Below are positions 6,433-12,961 of a DNA stretch of 14,113 bases, in pieces (positions within the stretch are counted from its first letter, which is position 1; each line of letters starts with the position of its first letter). The notes below the pieces were generated by a model, which was given only the letters and a program-made list of their open reading frames with translations, did no database searches and was not told where the DNA came from. The translations under genes were made by a program, and so were the position numbers. The DNA is from 62-47 sp039808365 (GTDB lineage: Bacteria; Pseudomonadota; Alphaproteobacteria; Rhizobiales; Xanthobacteraceae), in contig JBDHSX010000098.1 of NCBI GenBank assembly GCA_039808365.1, positions 1 to 14,113 of the forward strand. The letters run 5' to 3'.

Positions 6433-7515
6433 ATGCGCACCGATCTTTTCGACTTTGAACTGCCGCCGGAGCGCATCGCGCTGCGGCCGGCGCATCCGCG
6501 CGACGCCGCGCGCCTTCTTGTGGTGCGGCCCGGCGCGGGTTTGCAGGATCGCCACGTGTCCGATCTGGCGCAGATTCTGCAAAGCGGCGATCAGCTTGTC
6601 GTCAACGACACCAAGGTGATTCCGGCGCAACTGACCGGCCGCCGCATCGGGCGCGATGCCGAACCGCGCATCGAGGCGACGCTGATCAAGCGCCTCGACG
6701 GCTCGCGCTGGCAGGCCCTGGTCAAGCCCGCCAAGAAGCTGATCGCCGGCGACACCATCCGGTTCGGTAACGAGGGCAGGGTGTGCCTGCTCGGCCATCT
6801 CGACGCCCAGGTTGAAGCCAAGGGCGACGAGGGCGAGGTGACGCTGACGTTCTCGTTCCACGGCCCGACGCTGGACCAGGCTATCGCCGATATCGGCGCG
6901 CCGCCGCTGCCGCCCTATATCGCCTCGCGCCGGACGCCGGACGAGCAGGACTCAAGCGATTATCAGACCATGTTCGCGGCTCACGAGGGCGCGGTGGCGG
7001 CGCCCACCGCCGGGCTGCATTTCACGCCGGCGCTGGAAGCCGCGCTGCGGGCGCGCGGCGTCGCGATCCATCGCCTGACCTTGCATGTCGGGGCGGGGAC
7101 GTTTCTGCCGGTGAAGGCCGAGGATACCGAGGCGCACCGGATGCACGCGGAATGGGGGACGATCTCGGACGCCACCGCGACGGCGCTGAACGCCGCGCGT
7201 GCAAGCGGCGGGCGCCTCGTTGCGGTCGGCACCACGTCGCTGCGCCTGCTCGAAAGCGCGACTGAGGCGGACGGCATCATCAAACCGTTTTCCGGCGACA
7301 CCGATATTTTCATCACGCCGGGCTATCGCTTCCGCGCGGTCGACGTGCTGATGACCAATTTCCATCTGCCGCGCTCGACGCTGTTCATGCTGGTGTCGGC
7401 CTTCAGCGGCCTCGACACCATGAAGCGCGCCTATGCCCACGCGATCAGTGGCGGCTACCGGTTCTATTCCTACGGCGACGCCAGCCTGTTGTTTCCCGAT
7501 CCGGCCAGCCGATGA
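6433..7515 (+). CDS. queA: S-adenosylmethionine:tRNA ribosyltransferase-isomerase
   Basis: A 360-residue enzyme that moves the ribosyl part of SAM onto preQ1 at position 34 of tRNAs with GUN anticodons, giving epoxyqueuosine, the next-to-last step of queuosine synthesis. Seen: the N-terminal DLFDFELPPERIALRPAHPR (4-23), LVVNDTKVIPAQL (55-67), PPLPPYI (157-163), PTAGLHFT (191-198), LHVGAGTFLPV (217-227), then VGTTSLRLLES, NFHLPRSTLFMLVSAF and YRFYSYGDASLL near the C-terminus. Length and motif order are standard. ATG at 6433 matches the conserved N-terminus although its ribosome-binding site is weak; no in-frame alternative lies just upstream. The stop overlaps the tgt start (ATGA), which fits an operon with coupled translation. 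Confidence 0.97.
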   Translation: MRTDLFDFELPPERIALRPAHPRDAARLLVVRPGAGLQDRHVSDLAQILQSGDQLVVNDTKVIPAQLTGRRIGRDAEPRIEATLIKRLDGSRWQALVKPAKKLIAGDTIRFGNEGRVCLLGHLDAQVEAKGDEGEVTLTFSFHGPTLDQAIADIGAPPLPPYIASRRTPDEQDSSDYQTMFAAHEGAVAAPTAGLHFTPALEAALRARGVAIHRLTLHVGAGTFLPVKAEDTEAHRMHAEWGTISDATATALNAARASGGRLVAVGTTSLRLLESATEADGIIKPFSGDTDIFITPGYRFRAVDVLMTNFHLPRSTLFMLVSAFSGLDTMKRAYAHAISGGYRFYSYGDASLLFPDPASR

Positions 7516-8645
7516 CGCTCGACAATCATTTCGAACGGCTCGGCCAAAGCGGCGAGGCGCGTTTGGGCCGGCTGACCACGCCGCATGGCGTGGTGCGCAC
7601 GCCCGCCTTCATGCCGGTGGGCACCGCCGGCGCGATGAAGGGCATCCACTGGCGCGAGATCCGCGAGGCTGGCGCCGATATCGTGCTCGGCAACACCTAT
7701 CACCTGATGCTGCGGCCGGGCGCGGAGCGTATCGCCGCGCTCGGCGGCTTGCAGGCGTTCACCACCTGGAACGGCCCGATGCTGACCGACTCCGGCGGCT
7801 TCCAGGTGATGTCGCTGGCGCAACTGCGCAAGGTGACCGAACACGCCGTGGCCTTCCGCTCGCACATCGACGGCGCGCGCGTCGAACTGTCGCCGGAACG
7901 CGCCATCGAGGTGCAGCGGCTGCTCGGCTCCGACATCGCGATGCAGCTCGACGAATGCGTGCGGCTGCCGGCGGAGCGCGCCGACATCGAACGCGCGATG
8001 CGGTTGTCGCTGCGCTGGGCCGAGCGCAGCAAGCGCGCCTTCGAGGCCGCGCCGGCCGGGCACATGCTGTTCGGCATCGTGCAGGGCGGCGATATTCCGG
8101 CGTTGCGCCACGAAAGCGCGCGCGGTCTGGTCGATCTCGACTTCCACGGTTACGCGATCGGCGGGCTCGCGGTCGGCGAGCCGCAGGAGGTGATGCTGCG
8201 GATGATCGAGGAGACTGTGCCGCATCTGCCGCGCGAGCGGCCGCGCTATTTGATGGGCGTCGGCACCCCGGACGACATCCTGCATGCGGTCGCGCGCGGC
8301 ATCGACATGTTCGACTGCGTGCTGCCGACCCGGAACGGCCGCCACGGACTGGCGTTCACGCGGGGCGGGCCGGTCAACCTGCGCAACGCCCGCCACGCCG
8401 ACGATCCGCGCCCGCTCGACGAAGAAAGTCCATGGCCAGCCGCGCGAAACTATTCGCGGGCCTATCTGCATCACCTTATCAAGTCGGGCGAGGCGCTCGG
8501 CGCGATGCTGTTGTCCGAGATCAATATCGCCTACTACCAGGGCCTGATGGCGGGAATGCGCGACGCCGTCGCGCGCGGCGCGTTCGCTGATTTCGCGGCC
8601 CATGTGCGGGAGGGCTGGGCGCGCGGCGACATCGCGCCGCGATAG
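7512..8645 (+). CDS. tgt: tRNA-guanine transglycosylase lacking the usual zinc ligands
   Basis: A 377-residue enzyme that swaps guanine 34 of GUN-anticodon tRNAs for preQ1. Seen: the general acid/base Asp93 in MLTDSGGFQVMSL, QLDECVRLPA, GIVQGG, GGLAVGEP, the nucleophile Asp268 in DMFDCVLPTRNGRHG, and RNYSRAYLHHL. E. coli Tgt binds structural zinc through Cys302, Cys304, Cys307 and His333; the aligned residues here are Ser306, Trp308, Ala311 (DEESPWPAARNYSRAY) and Ile337 (LLSEINIAYY). The spacing (38 residues from nucleophile to first ligand, 31 from first to last ligand) is conserved, so the alignment is firm. The frame is intact, so this is not a frameshift. The enzyme is probably active but zinc-free. 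It overlaps queA by four bases. Confidence 0.97.
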   Translation: MTLDNHFERLGQSGEARLGRLTTPHGVVRTPAFMPVGTAGAMKGIHWREIREAGADIVLGNTYHLMLRPGAERIAALGGLQAFTTWNGPMLTDSGGFQVMSLAQLRKVTEHAVAFRSHIDGARVELSPERAIEVQRLLGSDIAMQLDECVRLPAERADIERAMRLSLRWAERSKRAFEAAPAGHMLFGIVQGGDIPALRHESARGLVDLDFHGYAIGGLAVGEPQEVMLRMIEETVPHLPRERPRYLMGVGTPDDILHAVARGIDMFDCVLPTRNGRHGLAFTRGGPVNLRNARHADDPRPLDEESPWPAARNYSRAYLHHLIKSGEALGAMLLSEINIAYYQGLMAGMRDAVARGAFADFAAHVREGWARGDIAPR

Positions 8646-8658
8646 GCGTCGCGTTTTT
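8626..8658 (+). terminator. Possible tgt terminator at the tgt/paiB convergence
   Basis: GCGAC (8626-8630) pairs with GTCGC (8648-8652) and ATCG (8631-8634) with CGAT (8640-8643), leaving a 4-base bulge; a run of five T follows at 8654-8658. It overlaps the tgt stop and abuts the paiB stop on the other strand, so it could end transcription from both sides. An alternative 7-bp stem exists at 8622-8641. Confidence 0.4.
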
Positions 8659-9296
8659 CAGCTGCTCTTGCCGTCCGCCACCGCGAGCATTGCGTTCGAG
8701 ATGATGTCCTCGCCCTTCCGGCGCAGGGTTTCTCCTGCCGATCGGATGTCGCGAACCTCCTTGTTCTGACTGAGCTTCGACTTCCCGACGAGCCGGGTCA
8801 TCTCGATTTCAAGGCCGACGATGGCCTTCAACATGGTTGCGATGAACTCCTTCGAACTGTCGGTCATTTTCCAGGGTTTCGCCTCGCCCGCTTCATGCCG
8901 GCGCGTCAGTTTGGCGACCATGCCGCGAACGTAGCGTTCGTCATCGCGGATCGTGACCTGCCCATAGGCATGGGCGACCATGTAATTCCAGGTCGGAACC
9001 TGCTGATGGAAGTCATGCTTGCTCGGGTACCAGTTCGGGGAAATGTAGGCATCGGCCGCGCGGAAAACGACGAGAACCTCGTCGCCGTCGGTGATGTCCT
9101 GCCAGACCGGGTTCGCGCGCGCGACATGCGAATGCAACACGCCGTGTCGGCCCTGACGGCGATCCAGCTCGAACGGAATGTGGTTGGCGTCGAGGCCGTT
9201 TCTGCCGTTGGTGACCAGGATGCCGAGCGGATTGTTCTCGATCAGATCGTGCAGCATGTCGACGCGGGACTCGTCGAAGTGGGGAGGGACGTACAT
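8658..9296 (-). CDS. paiB: PaiB-type FMN-binding split-barrel protein
   Basis: A 212-residue member of the PaiB family, related in fold to pyridoxamine-phosphate oxidase (FMN-binding split barrel). B. subtilis PaiB is described as a negative regulator of sporulation and protease genes; the role in proteobacteria is unclear. Seen: the family start MYVPPHFDES, NPLGILVTNG (22-31), NHIPFELDR (38-46), HVARANPVW (57-65), the signature AYISPNWYPSK (83-93), VPTWNY (100-105) and GKSKLSQNK (171-179). The start is set at 9296: GGAG lies six bases upstream, and a longer in-frame extension to 9455 only mirrors the neighbouring rubredoxin gene. It lies 43 bases after rubredoxin on the same strand, so the two are very likely co-transcribed. 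An oxidoreductase role is as plausible as regulation. Confidence 0.92.
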   Translation of the reverse strand: MYVPPHFDESRVDMLHDLIENNPLGILVTNGRNGLDANHIPFELDRRQGRHGVLHSHVARANPVWQDITDGDEVLVVFRAADAYISPNWYPSKHDFHQQVPTWNYMVAHAYGQVTIRDDERYVRGMVAKLTRRHEAGEAKPWKMTDSSKEFIATMLKAIVGLEIEMTRLVGKSKLSQNKEVRDIRSAGETLRRKGEDIISNAMLAVADGKSS

Positions 9297-9339
9297 GGTT
9301 TCTCCATCTGCCTTCAGCGCCAGCGGCGGACGCGCGGCG

Positions 9340-9528
9340 TCAAATCTCGACCATCTGGAAATCGTTCTTTTCCGCGCCGCAGTCCGGACATATCCAGTCG
9401 TCCGGCACGTCCGCCCACCGCGTGCCGGGCGCGATGCCGTCGTCGGGCCAGCCATCGGCCTCGCGGTAGATCAGTCCGCAGATCGTGCAGAGCCACGTTT
9501 TGAAGTCTTGCTGAACGGCTTCAGTCAT
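9340..9528 (-). CDS. Rubredoxin
   Basis: A 62-residue one-iron electron carrier. Seen: the two Cys-X2-Cys loops CTICG (Cys14, Cys17) and CPDCG (Cys47, Cys50) that hold a single Fe, the aromatic core residues (Trp12, Tyr21, Trp46, Phe57), and the conserved GIAPGTRWADVPDDWICPDC stretch (31-50). Length is standard. ATG at 9528 fits the family N-terminus; its ribosome-binding site is weak. The gene precedes paiB by 43 bases and is divergent from the MocR-type regulator. In other bacteria rubredoxins pass electrons to alkane hydroxylases, oxygen or peroxide reductases or flavoproteins; no hydroxylase gene is nearby, so the adjacent flavin-fold protein is the obvious candidate partner (inference). 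Confidence 0.95.
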   Translation of the reverse strand: MTEAVQQDFKTWLCTICGLIYREADGWPDDGIAPGTRWADVPDDWICPDCGAEKNDFQMVEI

Positions 9529-9573
9529 CGTGCCGGGTGTCCGAACGCGGTGCCGGGGTTGGCGTTAGCGGCA

Positions 9574-9602
9574 ATTATTCCGGAAATCTGGTCTATGTTG
9601 AA
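9574..9602 (-). promoter_or_regulatory. Candidate promoter for rubredoxin-paiB
   Basis: On the minus strand TTCAAC (9602-9597) is followed after exactly 17 bases by AATAAT (9579-9574), about 45 bases before the rubredoxin start. A TCTGGTCTAT element (9587-9596) lies inside the spacer, where a bound regulator would affect polymerase directly. Confidence 0.4.
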
Positions 9603-9693
9603 GTGCCAGAATGGCTAAAATTATCTGGGCCAGAATGATGCCGCGGCAGGTCGAAATCGAGGCTATGGCGCGGGCCGCTTGTTTCTGGTCTAT
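9587..9693. promoter_or_regulatory. Cluster of TCTGG/CCAGA elements, candidate MocR operators
   Basis: TCTGGTCTAT occurs twice (9587-9596 and 9684-9693). Between them are CCAGA at 9606-9610 and the perfect palindrome TCTGGGCCAGA at 9624-9634. TATTCCGGA also occurs twice (9576-9584 and 9691-9699), and GCCAGAATG twice (9605-9613 and 9629-9637). MocR-type regulators characterised elsewhere (GabR, TauR, PdxR) bind direct repeats in front of their own and divergent genes, which fits this layout. Confidence 0.45.
9598..9626 (+). promoter_or_regulatory. Candidate promoter of the MocR-type regulator gene
   Basis: TTGAAG (9598-9603) and TTATCT (9621-9626) are separated by exactly 17 bases. Initiation would fall near 9633, giving a leader of roughly 100 bases to the ATG at 9731 and ruling out the in-frame ATG at 9611. 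The -35 overlaps that of the opposing rubredoxin promoter. Confidence 0.4.
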
Positions 9694-9730
9694 TCCGGAT
9701 CATCGCAATGCGAGATTTTGGTGGACCATC

Positions 9731-11212
9731 ATGTCCCGGCCGCGCGGCAGCTTTTCGCTTCCATCGCTCAAGGCGATCGACCGCGCGTCCGGCCGCATCA
9801 GTCAGCAATTGGCGCAGGGTTTGAGGGACGCGATTTCTTGCGGCGATCTCAAGGCGGGGGAGCGGCTGCCGTCGACGCGGATGCTTGCGCAATCCCTGGG
9901 GTTGTCGCGCGGAACGATCGTCGAGGCCGTCGATCAATTGAAGGCGGAGGGCTATCTCGAGTCCCGCCCGCGCGCCGGAACCGCGGTCGCCGGAGAACTC
10001 GACCGCGCGGGCGTCGCGCGCGGACGGAGCGATCTTCAGGTCAAGCCCCGGGCGGCGGGCCGCTTGCCGCCGGCGGCGAAGCGCTACGCCGCGGTCGAGC
10101 GCATGCTGGAGCCGCAGCCCGGCCTGCCGTTCGCGATCGCTCATCCCGCCGACGCCGCCGCTCCCGACCAGACATGGCGAAGGCTCGGCAACCGCGTCCG
10201 CGCCTCGCGGGCGGCCGCGCCGAGCGGATACATCGATCCGCGCGGCGTCGCCGAGCTCCGGGAGGCGATCGCCGACCATGTTCGACGGGCGAGGGCGGTG
10301 CGTTGTTCGCCCGACGAGGTCATCATCACGGCGGGGACGCAGCAGGGGCTGTTTCTCTCGGCCCGGATTCTTCTCGGTCGCGGCGACGCCGCCTGGATCG
10401 AGAACCCCGCCTATCCGGGGATCAGCGCGGTGCTCGGGGCGATGGATGTGCGGACCGTCAACGTTCCCGTCGATCGCAACGGCATGACTGTCGAGAAGGC
10501 AATCGAACTGTGTCCGGGGGCGCGCGCGGCGTTCGTGACGCCGTCACATCAGTATCCGCTCGGCATGCCGATGAGCATGGGGCGCAGGCAGTCCTTGTTG
10601 AGATGGGCGCGGGACGCGGAGGCCTGGATCATCGAGGACGACTACGACAGCGAGTTGCGCTATTCCGGCCACCCGTTTCCGTCGCTGCAAGGGCTGGATC
10701 CGTCGCGCGTCGTCTATCTCGGCACCATGAGCAAGGTTTTGTTTTCGTCGCTGCGGATCGGCTACGTCATCGCCCCGGCCCCCCTGGTCGCCGCGTTCGG
10801 CGGCGCACGGGCGTTGATCGATCGCCACTCGCCCTCGGTCGATCAACACGTTCTCGCGGCATTCATGCGGGAAGGGCACTTCGAGGCGCATATCCGTCGC
10901 ATCAGGAGCGCTTATGCCGAGCGTCGGGCGGCCTTGATCGCCGCCATCGCTCGGCATTTTCCGGAATGGGTGGTGTTGCAGCCGAGCGATCAGGGCATGC
11001 ATCTCGTCGTCTGGCTGCCCAGGGCGGTCAACGACGTCAGGCTGGCGGCGGACGCCCGTTCGGCCGGCATTGTCGTCCGACCGATTTCACCTCTCTACGC
11101 CTCGCGCAGGGGCCGGCCCGGCCTGATGCTCGGCTTCGGTGGATTTCCGATCGCCGAACTGGAATCGGCCGCAAGCAGGCTCGGGGCGGTGTTGAGAAAA
11201 CATGCGCCGTAG
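9731..11212 (+). CDS. MocR-type transcription regulator (GntR HTH plus aminotransferase fold)
   Basis: A 493-residue MocR/PdxR-like regulator: an N-terminal winged helix fused to a fold-type I aminotransferase domain that senses PLP or a PLP-ligand adduct. Seen: the GntR-type HTH at about residues 18-85 (QQLAQGLRDAISCGDLKAGE, LPSTRMLAQSLGLSRGTIVE, QLKAEGYLESRPRAGT), a linker, then ITAGTQQGLF, WIENPAYPG, TPSHQYPLGMPMS, IIEDDYDSELRYSG and the Schiff-base Lys335 in GTMSKVLFSSLRIGYV. The start at 9731 follows GGTGGA and matches where family members begin; the longer frame from 9611 adds 40 residues of poor quality and begins upstream of the likely transcription start. It is divergent from rubredoxin-paiB, its likely target besides itself. 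Family members act as activators or repressors; the effector here is unknown. Confidence 0.92.
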   Translation: MSRPRGSFSLPSLKAIDRASGRISQQLAQGLRDAISCGDLKAGERLPSTRMLAQSLGLSRGTIVEAVDQLKAEGYLESRPRAGTAVAGELDRAGVARGRSDLQVKPRAAGRLPPAAKRYAAVERMLEPQPGLPFAIAHPADAAAPDQTWRRLGNRVRASRAAAPSGYIDPRGVAELREAIADHVRRARAVRCSPDEVIITAGTQQGLFLSARILLGRGDAAWIENPAYPGISAVLGAMDVRTVNVPVDRNGMTVEKAIELCPGARAAFVTPSHQYPLGMPMSMGRRQSLLRWARDAEAWIIEDDYDSELRYSGHPFPSLQGLDPSRVVYLGTMSKVLFSSLRIGYVIAPAPLVAAFGGARALIDRHSPSVDQHVLAAFMREGHFEAHIRRIRSAYAERRAALIAAIARHFPEWVVLQPSDQGMHLVVWLPRAVNDVRLAADARSAGIVVRPISPLYASRRGRPGLMLGFGGFPIAELESAASRLGAVLRKHAP

Positions 11213-11252
11213 ATTCACCCGATGAATGACCCATCCAGGCGCACCGTCGCGC

Positions 11253-11468
11253 TCAGTTGCAGACCACCGCCTTGAACGAATGCTCGGTGACGAAGCCATA
11301 GCCGCAGGTCTCGCAGGTCCACAGATAGCTGACCAGGTCGTCGGCGAGGAACGCCGAGGCTTCGGCGGCGATCATCTGATCGGCGCAAACCGGGCAGGTC
11401 GGCAATTCGCGCTCGCGCGTCGCGACGCGGCCCCGATTGGAGGACAGGGATTCCGCAATGGCTGGCAT
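11253..11468 (-). CDS. Small zinc-ribbon protein, function unknown
   Basis: A 71-residue cytosolic protein with two CxxC pairs, CPVC (Cys25, Cys28) and CETC (Cys52, Cys55), the pattern of a zinc ribbon. Between them is an acidic, hydrophobic stretch (AAEASAFLADDLVSYLW), and the C-terminus ends GYGFVTEHSFKAVVCN. I recall closely similar small proteins in Bradyrhizobium genomes, annotated as hypothetical. The start at 11468 is chosen because AGGAG lies seven bases upstream; the open frame extends further to 11768 but that part overlaps the promoter region and the divergent gene. It is transcribed toward the MocR-type gene (40-base gap). A perfect palindrome lies 62 bases upstream of its start. 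Nucleic-acid or protein binding is possible; nothing more can be said. Confidence 0.82.
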   Translation of the reverse strand: MPAIAESLSSNRGRVATRERELPTCPVCADQMIAAEASAFLADDLVSYLWTCETCGYGFVTEHSFKAVVCN

Positions 11469-11530
11469 CGTGATCTCCTCTGTGGTGCTGATTTGCGCCG
11501 TCAGGATACACCGCGATATTTGACGATGTC

Positions 11531-11548
11531 GCAACGCAAATGCGTTGC
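11531..11548. repeat. Perfect palindrome GCAACGCA-AA-TGCGTTGC
   Basis: Eight-bp perfect arms with a 2-base centre, between the divergent zinc-ribbon gene (start 11468) and BrnA-like gene (start 11689). The very short centre makes an operator for a dimeric regulator more likely than a hairpin, although the following CTTTT would allow a weak plus-strand terminator. No matching regulator is identified. Confidence 0.5.
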
Positions 11549-11688
11549 TTTTACGATTTCTAAAGCCTGTCGGCCTTTGACGCTCGAAGTGTGATGGTTC
11601 GTGATCGCGGCTTGCGCGATCGCCACCGCGTCGCTTATTTGGGGAGAGGAAGCAACCTGACGCGAACCTGACTGAGCAGGATACAATC

Positions 11689-11928
11689 ATGTCACAGCCG
11701 CCGCGACGCCCCCGCACGCTCAACGACGCCCGCACCGAGGCGGAAGCGGCGTTCAAGAAGGCGACCACCAGGGTCGCCGATCCGCTGCCGCGCCAGGCCG
11801 CGATTCCCGGCGTGAGAGAGCAGGTGACGTTGCGGATCGATCAGGACGTGCTGGACTATTTCCGCGAGGACGGCCCCGGCTGGCAGGACCGCATCAACGC
11901 CGCCCTGCGCGCGGCCGCGGGGAAATGA
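11689..11928 (+). CDS. Orphan BrnA-like antitoxin-family protein
   Basis: A 79-residue basic protein. Seen: a disordered basic N-terminus (1-40), then EQVTLRIDQDVLDYFREDGPGWQDRINAALRAA (44-76, broken here as EQVTLRIDQDVLDYFRED and GPGWQDRINAALRAA), which matches the ribbon-helix-helix-type domain of the BrnA antitoxin family (vTLRiD..vL.yFk..G.GwQ.RiNa.L). In BrnT-BrnA systems the toxin BrnT, a RelE-fold ribonuclease, is encoded just upstream. Here the 220 bases upstream hold no BrnT frame, and the next gene downstream, only six bases away, is convergent. So this is an orphan: a leftover antitoxin, or a small DNA-binding regulator. An AGGA lies eight bases before the ATG. Base use is like its neighbours, with no sign of recent transfer. 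Confidence 0.85.
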   Translation: MSQPPRRPRTLNDARTEAEAAFKKATTRVADPLPRQAAIPGVREQVTLRIDQDVLDYFREDGPGWQDRINAALRAAAGK

Positions 11929-11934
11929 TTCGCC

Positions 11935-12804
11935 TCACGCCGCCGCGCGCGGCTTCGCCGAGCCGCGAAGATTGAGCAGATTGCCGCCGAGGATGATGAC
12001 CGCGCCCAGCACCGTCAGCAGGTCCATGCGTTCGGCATAGAGCAGCCAGCCGGCGGTCGCCGCCAGCGGAACCCGGAGAAAATCCATCGGCACCACGATG
12101 GTCGCGTCGGCGTACAGCATCGCCCGCGCCATGCAGTAGTGCGAAAATGTTCCACAGAACGCCACCAGGACCAGCCAGCCCCAGGTCGCGGCGTCCGGCC
12201 AGGTCCACACCGCGACGGCCGGCCCCAAGCCGACGGCCGACTGCACCACCGTCATCCAGACAATGATCCGAAGCGTGGTCTCGGTGCGGGTCAGCGACTT
12301 CATCATGACGATCGAGACGCCGAAGGCGACCGCGGCGAGCAGCACGACGAGCTGTCCGACGCTCACCGCATTGATCCCCGGCCGGACGATGATGACGACG
12401 CCGATCAGTCCGAGCACGACGGCGAGAACCTTGCCGCCATCCATGCGCTCGCCGAGAAAGGCCGCGGCCATGATCGCGGTCCAGATCGGCGTGGTGAATT
12501 CGATGGCCACCACCTCGCCGAGCGGAATCAGCGTCAGCGCCAGAAACCAGCCGAGCTGGGCCGCGTAATGCACCAGATTGCGGACGATATGCTGGAACGG
12601 ACGTCGGGTGCGCAGTTGCGCGAGCCCGCCGGCGCGGTGGATCAGCGGCAGCAACAGCACGAAGCCGAGGACCGACCGCACTTCCATGACCTGAAAAACG
12701 CTCAGCGCGCGCAACGCTTCGCGGCCGGCGATGGCGATCGCCAGCAATTGCACGAGCCAGCCGGCCATCCATAGCGCGGCTTTCGGCGTCGAGGGTTGAG
12801 GCAT
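11935..12804 (-). CDS. EamA/DMT-family transporter
   Basis: A 289-residue inner-membrane protein of the drug/metabolite transporter superfamily. Seen: about ten hydrophobic helices arranged as two EamA repeats, the first ending near LGERMDGGKVLAVVLGLIGVVIIV and the second near LLYAERMDLLTVLGAVIILGG (both quoted in shortened form: LGERMDGGKVLAV and LLYAERMDLLTVLGAV). The repeated ER-MD-VLGAV-type signature in helices 4/5 and 9/10 is characteristic. Length is typical (280-300). Such proteins export or import amino acids, nucleotides, sugars or drugs; the substrate cannot be told. The start at 12804 lacks a clear ribosome-binding site; an alternative ATG is codon 13. It converges on the BrnA-like gene with six bases between stops, and lies 157 bases downstream of the secreted protein genes on the same strand. 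Confidence 0.92.
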   Translation of the reverse strand: MPQPSTPKAALWMAGWLVQLLAIAIAGREALRALSVFQVMEVRSVLGFVLLLPLIHRAGGLAQLRTRRPFQHIVRNLVHYAAQLGWFLALTLIPLGEVVAIEFTTPIWTAIMAAAFLGERMDGGKVLAVVLGLIGVVIIVRPGINAVSVGQLVVLLAAVAFGVSIVMMKSLTRTETTLRIIVWMTVVQSAVGLGPAVAVWTWPDAATWGWLVLVAFCGTFSHYCMARAMLYADATIVVPMDFLRVPLAATAGWLLYAERMDLLTVLGAVIILGGNLLNLRGSAKPRAAA

Positions 12805-12961
12805 GGGCGGGACCGGCTGCGGCAGGGGGACAAGACGGGGGCGATACGGGCGCGATCATAACCATCACGCCAGCGCCGTCGATGGCCGCGTTCGACCGCG
12901 CCTCAAGCGGCGCGGCGTTGCGTTCGATGCCGATGCGCGGCGGATGGCGCGCGCGTGGCGC

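Noticed and set aside
8401..8460. A frameshift pair in tgt as the reason for the missing zinc cysteines
   Set aside because: No Cys codons occur in the other frames at the needed positions, and the reading frame and spacing on both sides are intact, so substitution is the simpler explanation.
7433..8590. 385-codon plus-strand open frame overlapping tgt
   Set aside because: It is an out-of-frame Arg/Ala-rich reading of tgt, whose own frame contains all family motifs.
9297..9455. N-terminal extension of the PaiB frame to 9455
   Set aside because: The added 53 residues overlap the rubredoxin gene in another frame, are Arg-rich, and the family begins with MYVPPHFDES behind a good ribosome-binding site at 9296.
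9679..11229. 516-codon open frame overlapping the MocR-type gene
   Set aside because: It is a +2 frame shadow with Arg/Gly-rich sequence; the adjacent frame has HTH and aminotransferase motifs.
11469..11688. A BrnT toxin gene upstream of the BrnA-like gene
   Set aside because: No frame of suitable length or with BrnT-like sequence exists in these 220 bases on the plus strand.
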